From Candidatus Fonsibacter ubiquis (GTDB taxonomy: Bacteria; Pseudomonadota; Alphaproteobacteria; Pelagibacterales; Pelagibacteraceae), in the NCBI RefSeq assembly GCF_002688585.1, contig NZ_CP024034.1, positions 1,045,501 to 1,109,500 of the forward strand: a DNA stretch of 64,000 nt, given 5' to 3'. The notes beneath the pieces were generated by a model. The model saw nothing but the letters and a program-made list of their open reading frames with translations, had not been told where the DNA came from and did no database searches. The translations under genes and the position numbers were made by a program. This document shows positions 53,847 through 62,934 of this stretch, piece after piece. The number at the start of each line of letters is the position of its first letter. Within the stretch, counting starts at the first letter, position 1.

Positions 53847-54398
53847 TTAATTTGGAATTTGAAATTTTTCATCAGAAATAACGTTTATTTTGATATTTTT
53901 CATCATAAATTCTAGTGTTGATTTGTCATAATTTTTTATTCTCCAACCAAGAATTGTGAAATTTTTCGGCTCAAAATAAATATCAACGCTTTCAGAAGAA
54001 CTTATTTCAACGGTGGTAATAATAAAATTATTAGTGATATTAAATTTTTCAATATTTGATAATTTTTCTATTAAACTTTCTTTATCAAGCATAACTCCTA
54101 AAGGAGTATCTTTAATACTGTAATTATAATTTTTATTTTCTTCTTTATTGATTAAGTACAAATAATCATCATTAACTATAATTTCTTTTTTTTGGTCATC
54201 ATAAATGCATCGCATTTTTTTTGGATAGATTAAAATGCAACTTCCATTTTCCTGCCCATCACTTGAAAGCTGCGTAAAATTAAATTGTAAAGAATTTATT
54301 TTTCTTAAATTTTCAATTATTTTAATCTTTTCTGAGGCATTTGATTGATTACACAAAAATAATAGTACTGTTAAAACAGCACAAATTAATTGTTTCAT
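53847..54398 (-). CDS. lolA: outer-membrane lipoprotein carrier LolA-like protein
   Basis: A 183-residue periplasmic protein with a signal peptide (residues 1-21). The half-barrel pattern INSLQFNFTQLSSDGQENGSC, then KMRCIYDDQKKEIIVNDDYLYL, then TPLGVMLDKES fits LolA, which ferries lipoproteins to the outer membrane. Sequence identity in this family is low, but position directly downstream of ftsK, as in other alphaproteobacteria, supports the call. It follows ftsK by 5 bp. Confidence 0.85.
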   Translation of the reverse strand: MKQLICAVLTVLLFLCNQSNASEKIKIIENLRKINSLQFNFTQLSSDGQENGSCILIYPKKMRCIYDDQKKEIIVNDDYLYLINKEENKNYNYSIKDTPLGVMLDKESLIEKLSNIEKFNITNNFIITTVEISSSESVDIYFEPKNFTILGWRIKNYDKSTLEFMMKNIKINVISDEKFQIPN

Positions 54399-54403
54399 TT
54401 GAG

Positions 54404-56524
54404 TTAATAAATTTCTCTTTTGCCTACGTGATTAGCTGGACTTATAATTTTTTCTTCTTCCATTTGGTCAATAATTCTAGCTGCTCTATTGTAGCCAATT
54501 CCAAGTTTTCTTTGTAAAAAACTAGTAGAAGCCTTGCCTTCATTTTTAATTATTTCAACTGCTTTGTTATATAATTCATCTTTCCCATCAGCATTTAAAA
54601 CAACTTCATCATTTTCCTGTTCTTCAATTTTAGTAACCTCTTCAATATAAGTTGGTGTTCCTTGCAGTCTCAAGAATGTTGAAACTCGTTCAATCTCTTT
54701 TTCAGAAACATAAGGACCATGAATTCTAATAATCCTACTTGCTGATGACATGAAAAGCATATCCCCGTTTCCAAGTAATAATTCAGCTCCCTGCTCTCCA
54801 AGAATTGTTCTGCTGTCTATTTTTGATGTTACCTGAAATGAAATTCGAGTTGGAAAATTTGCTTTAATTGTTCCTGTGATCACATCAACGCTCGGTCTTT
54901 GTGTTGCCATAACGATGTGTATTCCTGCAGCTCTTGCCATTTGCGCAAGTCTTTGAATGTAGTTTTCTATCTCTTTACCTGCAATCATCATCAGATCAGC
55001 CATTTCATCAACAATCACAACGATATATGGCATTTTTTTCTTAGTTTCAGATGGAGCTTTTTCGTTAAATCCTGAGATGTTTCTAACTCCAATTTCAGTC
55101 ATCTCTCGATATCTTTTTTCCATTTCTTTAACTACCCATTTTAAAGCTGTTGTTGCTTTTTTAGGTTCAGTGATAACTGGCGTTAATAAATGAGGTATTC
55201 CTTGATAGATTGAAAGCTCTAACATTTTTGGGTCAATCATTATTAATTTACAGTCATCAGGCTTGTGTCTGTAAAGAATTGATAAAATTAGCGTGTTGAT
55301 ACAAACAGATTTTCCGGAACCTGTTGTTCCGGCAATTAAAAGATGTGGCATTGAAACTAAATCACCTACAATTGGAAAACCAGAAATACTTTTGCCAAGT
55401 GTTATTGGAATTTTAATATCTTTATTATTAAATTCTTTGCTGGAAATTATTTCTTTTAAAGCAACGTTTTCCCTGACTTTATTAGGTATCTCTATTCCAA
55501 TGGTACTTTTGCCAGGAACCGTTGCAACTCTTGTAGATATAGAACTAGTGTTCCGTGCTATGTCTTCAGATAGATTAATAATTTTTGATGTTTTTATTCC
55601 AGCGATTGGTTCAAATTCATATAAGGTTACAACAGGCCCAGCGCTAACTCTTTTAATCTCACCTGAAATACTAAAATCTAAAAGAACATTTTCTAAAAAT
55701 TTTGACTGCGTCTTGTAACTTTCCTCATCTAATTGATTTTCAATCTTAATAGGATCATCAAGAAGTTTTATTGGAGGAATTTTAAAACTTGTAGATTTCT
55801 CGACTTTGACATTTTCTAGGGGAAGCTGCTGTTGGGGAGAAATTTCTTGCATAACAGCTTCTTCTTGAATTTTTTGGTTAGTATTTTCTTGTATAAAAGC
55901 GCTATCATTAGTTTTTAAAATATCCTGCTTTTTAAGATATGTTTCAAATATTAATTTTGGAAAATAAATTAATAAATTTTTTATAACTACAAAAATAGAT
56001 TTCCACTCTTGAATATTTAACCCTGCACTTAAATAAAAGCATAAGAATGAGATTGATAAAAAGATAATTGAAAAATAAGTCCCAAAAGAAGTGTTTTTGA
56101 TATTTAATTTTTCAGATATAAAATTTGCAACAAAGCCACCAAAACCATTATCCGGAAGCCAAAAACTTTGGTCTATATTAATTGAAAAAAATAAAGCTCC
56201 AAAAATTATAGACAAAACCAGAAACAGTAATTTTATAAAAAAATTTTCAATTTTTTTTTTTATTAATAAATATGCGCCCCAGATAATTAAATTAAAAAAA
56301 ATTAAAAAAGCTAAAATACCAAAGGCTTGTAGAGAAAAGTCAGAAAGATAGTAAAAAAAGGATAAAAATTTATTATGAATATTTTTATCTGAAGGAAAAA
56401 TATAGCTTATAGTATTTGCTGAGTAAGTTGTTAAAGATATAAAGTAAGCAAGACCTAAAATGATAGTAATTATGCCAGTAAGTTCTATGATTTTAAGTTT
56501 GAGAAATGTTATTATTTTTTCCAT
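54404..56524 (-). CDS. ftsK: DNA translocase FtsK
   Basis: A 706-residue septal DNA pump that clears chromosome termini during division. Four or five N-terminal helices (to about residue 190), a short linker (about 200-265), and the motor with Walker A IAGTTGSGKSVCINTLIL near residue 400, Walker B YIVVIVDEMADLMM and ATQRPSVDVITGTIKANFP. The C-terminal gamma domain (about 640-706) has GKASTSFLQRKLGIGYNRAARIID, which reads KOPS-type sites. Linker is much shorter than in E. coli. Confidence 0.96.
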   Translation of the reverse strand: MEKIITFLKLKIIELTGIITIILGLAYFISLTTYSANTISYIFPSDKNIHNKFLSFFYYLSDFSLQAFGILAFLIFFNLIIWGAYLLIKKKIENFFIKLLFLVLSIIFGALFFSINIDQSFWLPDNGFGGFVANFISEKLNIKNTSFGTYFSIIFLSISFLCFYLSAGLNIQEWKSIFVVIKNLLIYFPKLIFETYLKKQDILKTNDSAFIQENTNQKIQEEAVMQEISPQQQLPLENVKVEKSTSFKIPPIKLLDDPIKIENQLDEESYKTQSKFLENVLLDFSISGEIKRVSAGPVVTLYEFEPIAGIKTSKIINLSEDIARNTSSISTRVATVPGKSTIGIEIPNKVRENVALKEIISSKEFNNKDIKIPITLGKSISGFPIVGDLVSMPHLLIAGTTGSGKSVCINTLILSILYRHKPDDCKLIMIDPKMLELSIYQGIPHLLTPVITEPKKATTALKWVVKEMEKRYREMTEIGVRNISGFNEKAPSETKKKMPYIVVIVDEMADLMMIAGKEIENYIQRLAQMARAAGIHIVMATQRPSVDVITGTIKANFPTRISFQVTSKIDSRTILGEQGAELLLGNGDMLFMSSASRIIRIHGPYVSEKEIERVSTFLRLQGTPTYIEEVTKIEEQENDEVVLNADGKDELYNKAVEIIKNEGKASTSFLQRKLGIGYNRAARIIDQMEEEKIISPANHVGKREIY

Positions 56525-56601
56525 ATTTTATTGGCGAATCACAATTAAAACCTTTGTATCATTAATATTCAGTTGATAGAATTCCAAAGCAAAACACAAT
56601 C

Positions 56602-57774
56602 ATGCTTAACTCTGAAAAAATTTGTATTATTGGATCAGGCCTAACAGCTTTAACAATTGCATATTTGTTATCAAAATTTAAGTTACGGATTGATATAGTT
56701 GAACAAGTCTCAAATAAAAAAAAAATAAATCCAACTAAATTAGCATTAAGTCAAAATTCATTAGATCAACTATGTAGCTTTGGATTAAAAAATATTCAAA
56801 AAAAATCTAATGTTGTAAACAAGATTCATTTACATGACTCATATTCATCTATTAGTTTAAAGAATGACCTAGAGTTTTCAGCCCCAAAAAAAGAAGCTTT
56901 AGCATATATTATTGATAGTAACTCGTTATTTTTAGACATAACTAAAAAAATAAAATTTTTAAGAAATATAAATATTTTAAGGAAAGATATTTTATCAATA
57001 AACGAAAATAATTTTTTTAACGAAGTTACTTTTAAGAACCTAACAAAAGAAAATTATAGTCTTATTGTTTTTGCTTCTATGAATAATTTATTTTTATTAT
57101 CAAAATTTAAGCTAAGAAAAGTTATAGATAAGCCTTATAAAGAAAAGGCGTATGTATTTAATTTATTTCATAAAAAAATCGACAATAAGTTAGCAAGGCA
57201 ATTTTTTTTAAAAGATGGGCCTCTTGCCTTTCTTCCAGTCTCAAATTCAGAAACTTCAGTTATCTGGTCAATAAAAAATAATTCTGTTAATGAAAAAATT
57301 GTAAATAATAAGAAAGATTTATTAAAATTTTTTAATATTCATTTCAAAGAACTATTTAAAGAAATAATCTTAATTTCTAAACTTCAAAAGTACAATTTAA
57401 ATTATAATTTTAATAAATTAATAGATTCTAAAACAATTTTATTATTTGGAGATATTGCAAATAAAATTCATCCAATTGCAGGCCAAGGTTGGAATATGAC
57501 TTTAAGAAATATTTTTTCTTTAATTAAAGTTATTAAGCATAGCCAAAATTTAGGCTTTGAGATTGGTAATGATATTTTTATTAAAAAATACTTAAATGAA
57601 GTTAATTCAAATAATTTTATTTTTTCATCATTAATTGATGGAGTGAGAGGGATTTTTGATATTAAAAATACTACTTACGCTAGTTTAAGAAAAAATGTTT
57701 TAGTTAATCTCAATCAAAACGGATTTATTAAAAAAAATTTAATTGATTTAGCAAACAAAGGATTATTTATTTAA
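56602..57774 (+). CDS. FAD-dependent monooxygenase, ubiquinone-biosynthesis type (UbiH/UbiL family)
   Basis: A 390-residue flavoprotein hydroxylase. The FAD dinucleotide fold is ICIIGSGLTALTIAYLLSKF at the N-terminus, with Ala where many members have the last Gly. The second FAD motif is LLFGDIANKIHPIAGQGWNMTLRNI (in outline). This fits UbiH/F/I/L enzymes that hydroxylate the ubiquinone ring. It is divergent from ftsK and overlaps ogt by 12 bp at its end. Which ring position is hydroxylated is not decidable. Confidence 0.83.
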   Translation: MLNSEKICIIGSGLTALTIAYLLSKFKLRIDIVEQVSNKKKINPTKLALSQNSLDQLCSFGLKNIQKKSNVVNKIHLHDSYSSISLKNDLEFSAPKKEALAYIIDSNSLFLDITKKIKFLRNINILRKDILSINENNFFNEVTFKNLTKENYSLIVFASMNNLFLLSKFKLRKVIDKPYKEKAYVFNLFHKKIDNKLARQFFLKDGPLAFLPVSNSETSVIWSIKNNSVNEKIVNNKKDLLKFFNIHFKELFKEIILISKLQKYNLNYNFNKLIDSKTILLFGDIANKIHPIAGQGWNMTLRNIFSLIKVIKHSQNLGFEIGNDIFIKKYLNEVNSNNFIFSSLIDGVRGIFDIKNTTYASLRKNVLVNLNQNGFIKKNLIDLANKGLFI

Positions 57775-58218
57775 TTTTTCAATTTTAAGTAATTTTTTTT
57801 TAAGATTAATTCCTCCTCTTGCTGAATATCCACCCAACGAACCATTTGATCTAATGATACGGTGACATGGAATGTAAAGGGGCAATCTGTTTTCCCCACA
57901 AATTTTTCCAACTAAACGAGGGTGTATTTTTGTTTGTTTAGAAATATTTTTATAGGAAACACATTTTCCATAAGGAACCTTTTTAATTTGCTTCCATACT
58001 TTTAATTGGTTTTTTGATCCAGTTACCTTTGTTTTAAAAGTTAATTCTTTTCTTTTTTTATTTAAAAATTGCCTAATTTCGTCTTTAGCTTTTAGTAATT
58101 GTAATGAAGGTTCTTTATTATCTAATTTTTGAAATTTTATATGTGTAATAAGTCCTTGATCTTCTATAATTGAGATAAATCCTAAACTCGTATCAAAAGA
58201 TAATTGGCAAGTTGACAT
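57763..58218 (-). CDS. ogt: methylated-DNA--protein-cysteine methyltransferase
   Basis: A 151-residue suicide repair protein that removes O6-alkyl groups from guanine. The acceptor Cys118 is in IPCHRIIRSNGSLGGYSARGG; the DNA-binding helix region is YGKCVSYKNISKQTKIHPRLVGKICGENR (in outline). The spacing and C-terminal LKKKLLKIEK are normal. It overlaps the upstream hydroxylase end by 12 bp and is 31 bp from the divergent mnmE. Confidence 0.92.
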   Translation of the reverse strand: MSTCQLSFDTSLGFISIIEDQGLITHIKFQKLDNKEPSLQLLKAKDEIRQFLNKKRKELTFKTKVTGSKNQLKVWKQIKKVPYGKCVSYKNISKQTKIHPRLVGKICGENRLPLYIPCHRIIRSNGSLGGYSARGGINLKKKLLKIEKLNK

Positions 58219-58249
58219 TTATAATAAAACTAAATCATATCAATTTTTT

Positions 58250-59575
58250 ATGTCAATATTTGCACTAGCTACTGCCCCTGGTATTTCTGGTTTAGCGGTT
58301 ATAAGGGTCTCCGGAAAAGAAGCACTTAAAGTTGCAAAAACTATAACAAAATTTAAAAAAATTAAGGCAAGGATTGCTAATTTTTCAACTTTTTATGACA
58401 GTAAAAATAGAATTATTGATAAAGGAATTTTTATATTTTTTCCAAAACCAAACAGCTACACAGGTGATGATGTCGTAGAATTTCATGTTCATGGAAGCAA
58501 TGCAGTTGTAAAATATTTTTTAGAAGTTTTATCCAAGTTTAAAAATTGTAGATTAGCAAAACCTGGTGAATTCACCAAAACAGCTCTACTTAATAAAAAA
58601 ATTAATTTACTTCAGGCTGAAAGTTTAATTGACCTTATTAATTCCGAAACTGAATTGCAAAGAACTCAGGCTCTAAGGGTGATGAATGATGATACCACTA
58701 AAGTTTACAATAATTTAAGAACTGATTTGATAAAAATATTAGCTGATTATGAGGCTGTAATAGATTTTTCCGATGATGAAGTAGGAGATAGTGTATTTTT
58801 TAATAATAGGGATAAACTATTGAAAATAAATGATAAAATTAGAGAAATAATTCAAAGAAGTCAAAATTCTGAAAAAATTAGAGAAGGATTTAAAGTTTCC
58901 ATCATAGGACCGACAAACTCAGGCAAATCATCTTTGATAAATTGCTTGGCTAAAAGGCCAGTTTCAATTGTTTCAAACATTCCAGGCACAACTAGAGATC
59001 TTATTGAAGCAAGTATTATGTTAGATGGAAAATTAGTTAGATTTTTTGATACAGCGGGTTTGAGGCGTTCTAAAAACTTAATTGAAAAAAAAGGAATTTC
59101 GCTGACTACTGAAAATTTAAAAATTTCTGATTTAAAATTATTTCTTTTTGATCATACACAAAAAATAGATAAAAAAATTTTAAAATTATTTGATCAAAAA
59201 TCTATATTGGTTTTGAATAAAGTTGATATAAAAACTTCAAAAAAATTTTCAGATAACAAAATTTATAAACCTATAAAAATTTCAGTAAAAAAAAATATTG
59301 GCATTTCAAAACTGATAGATGAAATATCTAAAAAAATTGCTAATCATTTTAAAGTAAATGAGGATAATATAATATCAAGACAACGACATGTTAAAAGCCT
59401 TGAAAATGCTGTCTTTTTTATCGAAAAATGTCTTAAAAAGAATTCTATAAATCAGATCGATCTGGCAGCTGAGGACTTAAGGCTTGCTGTAAGAAATCTT
59501 GGTGAAATAGTTGGCTTTGTTAACGTTGAAGAACTATTAGATAAAATCTTCAAAGATTTTTGTATCGGAAAATAA
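58250..59575 (+). CDS. mnmE: tRNA uridine-5-carboxymethylaminomethyl GTPase MnmE
   Basis: A 441-residue GTPase that, with MnmG, modifies the wobble uridine of tRNAs. N-terminal folate domain IFALATAPGISGLAVIRVSG, GEFTKTALLNKKINLLQAESLIDLI; the G domain has G1 IGPTNSGKSSLI, IPGTTRD, FDTAGLR and VLNKVDI. The C-terminal FCIGK ending carries the catalytic Cys. First gene of mnmE-mnmG-rsmG-parA-parB, with its promoter squeezed into a 31-bp divergent gap or within ogt. Confidence 0.97.
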   Translation: MSIFALATAPGISGLAVIRVSGKEALKVAKTITKFKKIKARIANFSTFYDSKNRIIDKGIFIFFPKPNSYTGDDVVEFHVHGSNAVVKYFLEVLSKFKNCRLAKPGEFTKTALLNKKINLLQAESLIDLINSETELQRTQALRVMNDDTTKVYNNLRTDLIKILADYEAVIDFSDDEVGDSVFFNNRDKLLKINDKIREIIQRSQNSEKIREGFKVSIIGPTNSGKSSLINCLAKRPVSIVSNIPGTTRDLIEASIMLDGKLVRFFDTAGLRRSKNLIEKKGISLTTENLKISDLKLFLFDHTQKIDKKILKLFDQKSILVLNKVDIKTSKKFSDNKIYKPIKISVKKNIGISKLIDEISKKIANHFKVNEDNIISRQRHVKSLENAVFFIEKCLKKNSINQIDLAAEDLRLAVRNLGEIVGFVNVEELLDKIFKDFCIGK

Positions 59576-59622
59576 ATTAAAAATATCTTATCTTTTAAGT
59601 TAATGGGATATATAAATTCCCT

Positions 59623-61491
59623 ATGAATTTAGAAAAAGATTTTGATGTAATCGTAATCGGAGCAGGACACGCTGGTTGTGAGGCAGCAGCAGCAGCAGCT
59701 AGATCTGGGGTCCACACAGCCCTTATTACTAATTCATTATCAACAATTGGTGAAATGTCTTGTAACCCTGCAATTGGCGGCCTTGGCAAAGGACATTTAG
59801 TAAGAGAAATTGATGCATTAGATGGCATTATGGGTGTGGTTGCGGATCAATCTGGAATACAATTTAGATTATTAAATAGCAGCAGAGGTCACGCCGTTAG
59901 AGGACCAAGAACGCAGTCAGATAGAGAGCTTTACAAAAAATATATGCAAGAAATGCTCTTAAACTATTGTAATTTAAGCCTTTTTTATGACCCTGTTAGC
60001 AGATTTGAGTTTAACAAAAATAAAATCATTTCAGTTGAAACTCAGTCTGGAAATTTTTTTAGAGCTAAAAAATTTATTTTAACAACTGGAACTTTTTTAA
60101 ATGGACTAATTCATATTGGTAATGAAAAAATTTCAGCAGGAAGAATAGATGAAAAACCTACCCTCGGATTAAGTGAGCAACTAAAAAAATTAGATTTTAA
60201 AATTGGGAGATTAAAAACTGGAACACCGCCAAGACTTGATGGAACAACTATTAATTATGAAAATTTAGAAATGCAGTCTGCTGATGAAAATCCTTTTTTC
60301 TTTTCATATCTAACAAAAAAAATTAATGCCAAACAAGTCTCCTGTGGAATGACCTATACCAATGATAAGGTTCATAAAATTATTGAAAAAAATTTAAAAC
60401 GGAGTGCGATGTATTCTGGCTCTATTAAAAGTGTTGGCCCTAGATATTGTCCTTCAATTGAAGATAAGATTGTAAAATTTAAAGACAAACAACGTCATCA
60501 AATTTTTTTAGAACCGGAGAGTCTTTCAACGAATGTAGTTTATCCAAATGGTATATCAACTTCACTTCCAAAGGAAATTCAGCAAGAAATATTGTTTAAA
60601 ATCAATGGTTTACAGAATGTTCGTATGATAAAGGCTGGTTACGCAATCGAGTATGATTATGTCTTTCCAACCGAATTAGATTTTACATTAAGAACAAAAA
60701 AAATAGAAAATTTATATCTTGCTGGTCAAATTAATGGCACCACAGGATACGAGGAGGCTGCTGCCCAAGGTATTGTGGCAGGTCTTAATGCTGCCATGTC
60801 TGTTAAAAATTTAGAGCCAATAAAATTTGAAAGATCTCAATCTTATATCGGAGTTATGATTGATGACTTAATTACCAAAGGTGTAAGTGAACCTTACAGA
60901 ATGTTTACATCAAGAGCTGAGTATAGGTTAACTCTAAGAGCGGACAATGCAGATTTACGATTAACGCCTTTAGCTATTAAACATAAATTTATTTCTGAAA
61001 CCCGAAAGACTAAATTTGTCAATAAAATCAATAGTTTAGATGAGTTTAAACAAATCTTGTCTGAAAAAATAGTTTCTCCAAGTTTTCTTAAGAAAAACGG
61101 GATTAAAATATCACAGGATGGTAAAAAAAAATCCTTACTTCAAGTTTTAAAGTTTAAAGATGTTACGTTAGATAGGCTAAGAGAAATTTTTTTAGATCTT
61201 CCAAAATACGATAATGAAATTGAAGACTTAATAAAAACGGAATCTCATTATAGCGGCTATATTTTGCAGCAACAAAAAGACATCAATATATTTGAAAAAG
61301 ATGAAAAACTTCTAATTCCAAATTATATTGATTATAATTCTATTTCAGGTCTTTCCAATGAGATAAAAAGAAAACTAAACGATATTAGACCAAAAACTTT
61401 TGGACAGGCTTTAAGAATAGATGGAGTAACACCAGCTTCCATAAACATTTTAATGATTTATTGTAAAAATTACTTTAAAAGAGCATCCTGA
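59623..61491 (+). CDS. mnmG: tRNA uridine modification enzyme MnmG (GidA)
   Basis: The 622-residue FAD/NADH partner of MnmE. The FAD motif is VIVIGAGHAGCEAAAAAARSG, then MSCNPAIGGLGKGHLVREIDALDG (in outline), TGTFLNGLIHIG, GRLKTGTPPRLDG and GQINGTTGYEEAAAQG. C-terminal helical domain has QALRIDGVTPASI. Length is typical. It is 47 bp after mnmE and 4 bp before rsmG. Confidence 0.98.
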   Translation: MNLEKDFDVIVIGAGHAGCEAAAAAARSGVHTALITNSLSTIGEMSCNPAIGGLGKGHLVREIDALDGIMGVVADQSGIQFRLLNSSRGHAVRGPRTQSDRELYKKYMQEMLLNYCNLSLFYDPVSRFEFNKNKIISVETQSGNFFRAKKFILTTGTFLNGLIHIGNEKISAGRIDEKPTLGLSEQLKKLDFKIGRLKTGTPPRLDGTTINYENLEMQSADENPFFFSYLTKKINAKQVSCGMTYTNDKVHKIIEKNLKRSAMYSGSIKSVGPRYCPSIEDKIVKFKDKQRHQIFLEPESLSTNVVYPNGISTSLPKEIQQEILFKINGLQNVRMIKAGYAIEYDYVFPTELDFTLRTKKIENLYLAGQINGTTGYEEAAAQGIVAGLNAAMSVKNLEPIKFERSQSYIGVMIDDLITKGVSEPYRMFTSRAEYRLTLRADNADLRLTPLAIKHKFISETRKTKFVNKINSLDEFKQILSEKIVSPSFLKKNGIKISQDGKKKSLLQVLKFKDVTLDRLREIFLDLPKYDNEIEDLIKTESHYSGYILQQQKDINIFEKDEKLLIPNYIDYNSISGLSNEIKRKLNDIRPKTFGQALRIDGVTPASINILMIYCKNYFKRAS

Positions 61492-61495
61492 TCTA

Positions 61496-62125
61496 ATGGA
61501 TGAAGATATTGATTTTTTTAAGAAAAAATTCAATGTTTCACGTGAAACAATAGAAAAATTAAAAATATATTATAAATTCTTAATAGAAAAAAATAAAACA
61601 CTTAATTTAATTGGTAAAAATACAGAAAAATCAATATTTACAAGGCATTTCAAAGACTCAGCTCAGATATATGATTTAATAGATAAAAAATTAGATATAA
61701 TAGATATAGGTTCTGGAGCTGGATTCCCTGGAATTATCGTAAAAATTCTTATGGAAAATGAAAATTTAAAAGGAAATATTATATTAATAGAAAAAAGTTC
61801 AAAAAAATCGAACTTTTTAAGAGATTTGTGCATAAAACTTGATTTAAAAGTTAAAATTGAGAATAAAAGATTAGAGATTTATGATTTTTTAGAAACTAGC
61901 ACTGTAGTTTCTAGGGCATTCAAATCTACTTTAGATACGATTAATATTCTTTATAGAAACATAAAAAATATTAAAGAGTTAGTTTTGTTAAAAGGGAAAA
62001 CTTATCAACAGGAAATAGATAATGCTAAAAAAAAATATACTTTTGAATTAGAAAAATTTAGAAGCATTACATCGGATGATTCATCTATTATCAAAATCAG
62101 AAACATTAAACTTAATACAACTTAA
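61496..62125 (+). CDS. rsmG: 16S rRNA (guanine-527-N7)-methyltransferase RsmG (GidB)
   Basis: A 209-residue SAM-dependent methyltransferase acting on G527 of 16S rRNA. RHFKDSAQIYDLI, IDIGSGAGFPGIIVKI (motif I), LIEKSSKKSNFLRDL and VVSRAFKSTLDTI are family blocks. Residues 13-18 (NVSRET) are encoded by the parS site. 4 bp after mnmG and 8 bp before parA. Confidence 0.96.
   Translation: MDEDIDFFKKKFNVSRETIEKLKIYYKFLIEKNKTLNLIGKNTEKSIFTRHFKDSAQIYDLIDKKLDIIDIGSGAGFPGIIVKILMENENLKGNIILIEKSSKKSNFLRDLCIKLDLKVKIENKRLEIYDFLETSTVVSRAFKSTLDTINILYRNIKNIKELVLLKGKTYQQEIDNAKKKYTFELEKFRSITSDDSSIIKIRNIKLNTT
61534..61549. promoter_or_regulatory. parS centromere site
   Basis: TGTTTCACGTGAAACA is an exact 16-bp match to the bacterial parS consensus, a perfect palindrome bound by ParB. 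It lies inside rsmG codons 13-18, 600 bp upstream of parA, and about 17 kb from the probable origin. Placement in rsmG is known from other bacteria. No second copy was noticed in the window, though a full search was not run. Confidence 0.95.
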
Positions 62126-62133
62126 AGTTGTAA

Positions 62134-62934
62134 ATGCCTAGGATAATTTCTGTCATAAATCAAAAAGGTGGTGTTGGCAAAACTACAACAGCAATTAATT
62201 TAGCAGCAGGCCTTGCCTTAAAAAATTTTAAAGTTTTATTAATAGATTTAGATCCTCAAGGTAATGCCTCTACAGGTGTTGGAATAACTCAAAGTGAAAG
62301 AGAAAAATCTATTTACGATTTATTAATAAAAAAAGATTCTTTTGCAGAATGTATAAAAAAAACAAAAATAGAAAATTTAAGCATCATTCCAGCAAATGCA
62401 GAATTGTCTGGTTTAGAAACTGAAGTTGCAAATAATTCTCAAAAAGCTTTTTTATTAAAAAATATTATTGATGGATCAGAAAATATTTTAGAAAAAGAAA
62501 AATTTTCTTATATTATAATTGATTGTCCACCATCTCTTAGTCTTTTAACAATTATGTCTTTAGTAATTTCGCATTCATTAGTTGTGCCATTACAGGCTGA
62601 ATTTTTTGCACTGGAAGGCTTAAGTCAATTAGTAAAAACCATTGATCGTATAAAAATTAATTTAAATCCTAATTTAGAAATACAAGGGATAGTTTTAACT
62701 ATGTATGACAAGCGTAATAAATTGTGTGCAGATGTTGAAAAAGAAGGACGTAATTTCTTTGGAAATAAGGTTTATAGCGTAAATATACCACGAAATGTAA
62801 GGATTTCCGAGGCTCCCTCCTTTGGGATGCCAGTAATCCTATATGATAAATATTGTGCAGGATCCCTTGCATATAATCAGTTTGTTGAAGAGTTTTTGGT
62901 TAGAGAAAATTTACAGGAAAAAAAAGTAGCATAA
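62134..62934 (+). CDS. parA: chromosome partitioning ATPase ParA
   Basis: A 266-residue ParA/Soj-type ATPase that moves ParB-bound origins over the nucleoid. The deviant Walker A is NQKGGVGKTTTAINLAAGL, then LLIDLDPQGNASTGVG, and the Walker B-like IIDCPPSLSLLT. It lacks an N-terminal helix-turn-helix, so it is the chromosomal type. Its stop overlaps or adjoins parB (0 bp gap). It starts 8 bp after rsmG. Confidence 0.97.
   Translation: MPRIISVINQKGGVGKTTTAINLAAGLALKNFKVLLIDLDPQGNASTGVGITQSEREKSIYDLLIKKDSFAECIKKTKIENLSIIPANAELSGLETEVANNSQKAFLLKNIIDGSENILEKEKFSYIIIDCPPSLSLLTIMSLVISHSLVVPLQAEFFALEGLSQLVKTIDRIKINLNPNLEIQGIVLTMYDKRNKLCADVEKEGRNFFGNKVYSVNIPRNVRISEAPSFGMPVILYDKYCAGSLAYNQFVEEFLVRENLQEKKVA

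Noticed and set aside
55293-55718. Plus-strand open frame of 141 codons inside ftsK
   Set aside because: Antisense to the conserved FtsK motor domain; no motif or ribosome site; judged a shadow frame.
59576-59622. GGGA...TCCC mini-hairpin before mnmG
   Set aside because: Only a 4-bp stem with a mismatch; not credible as a control element.
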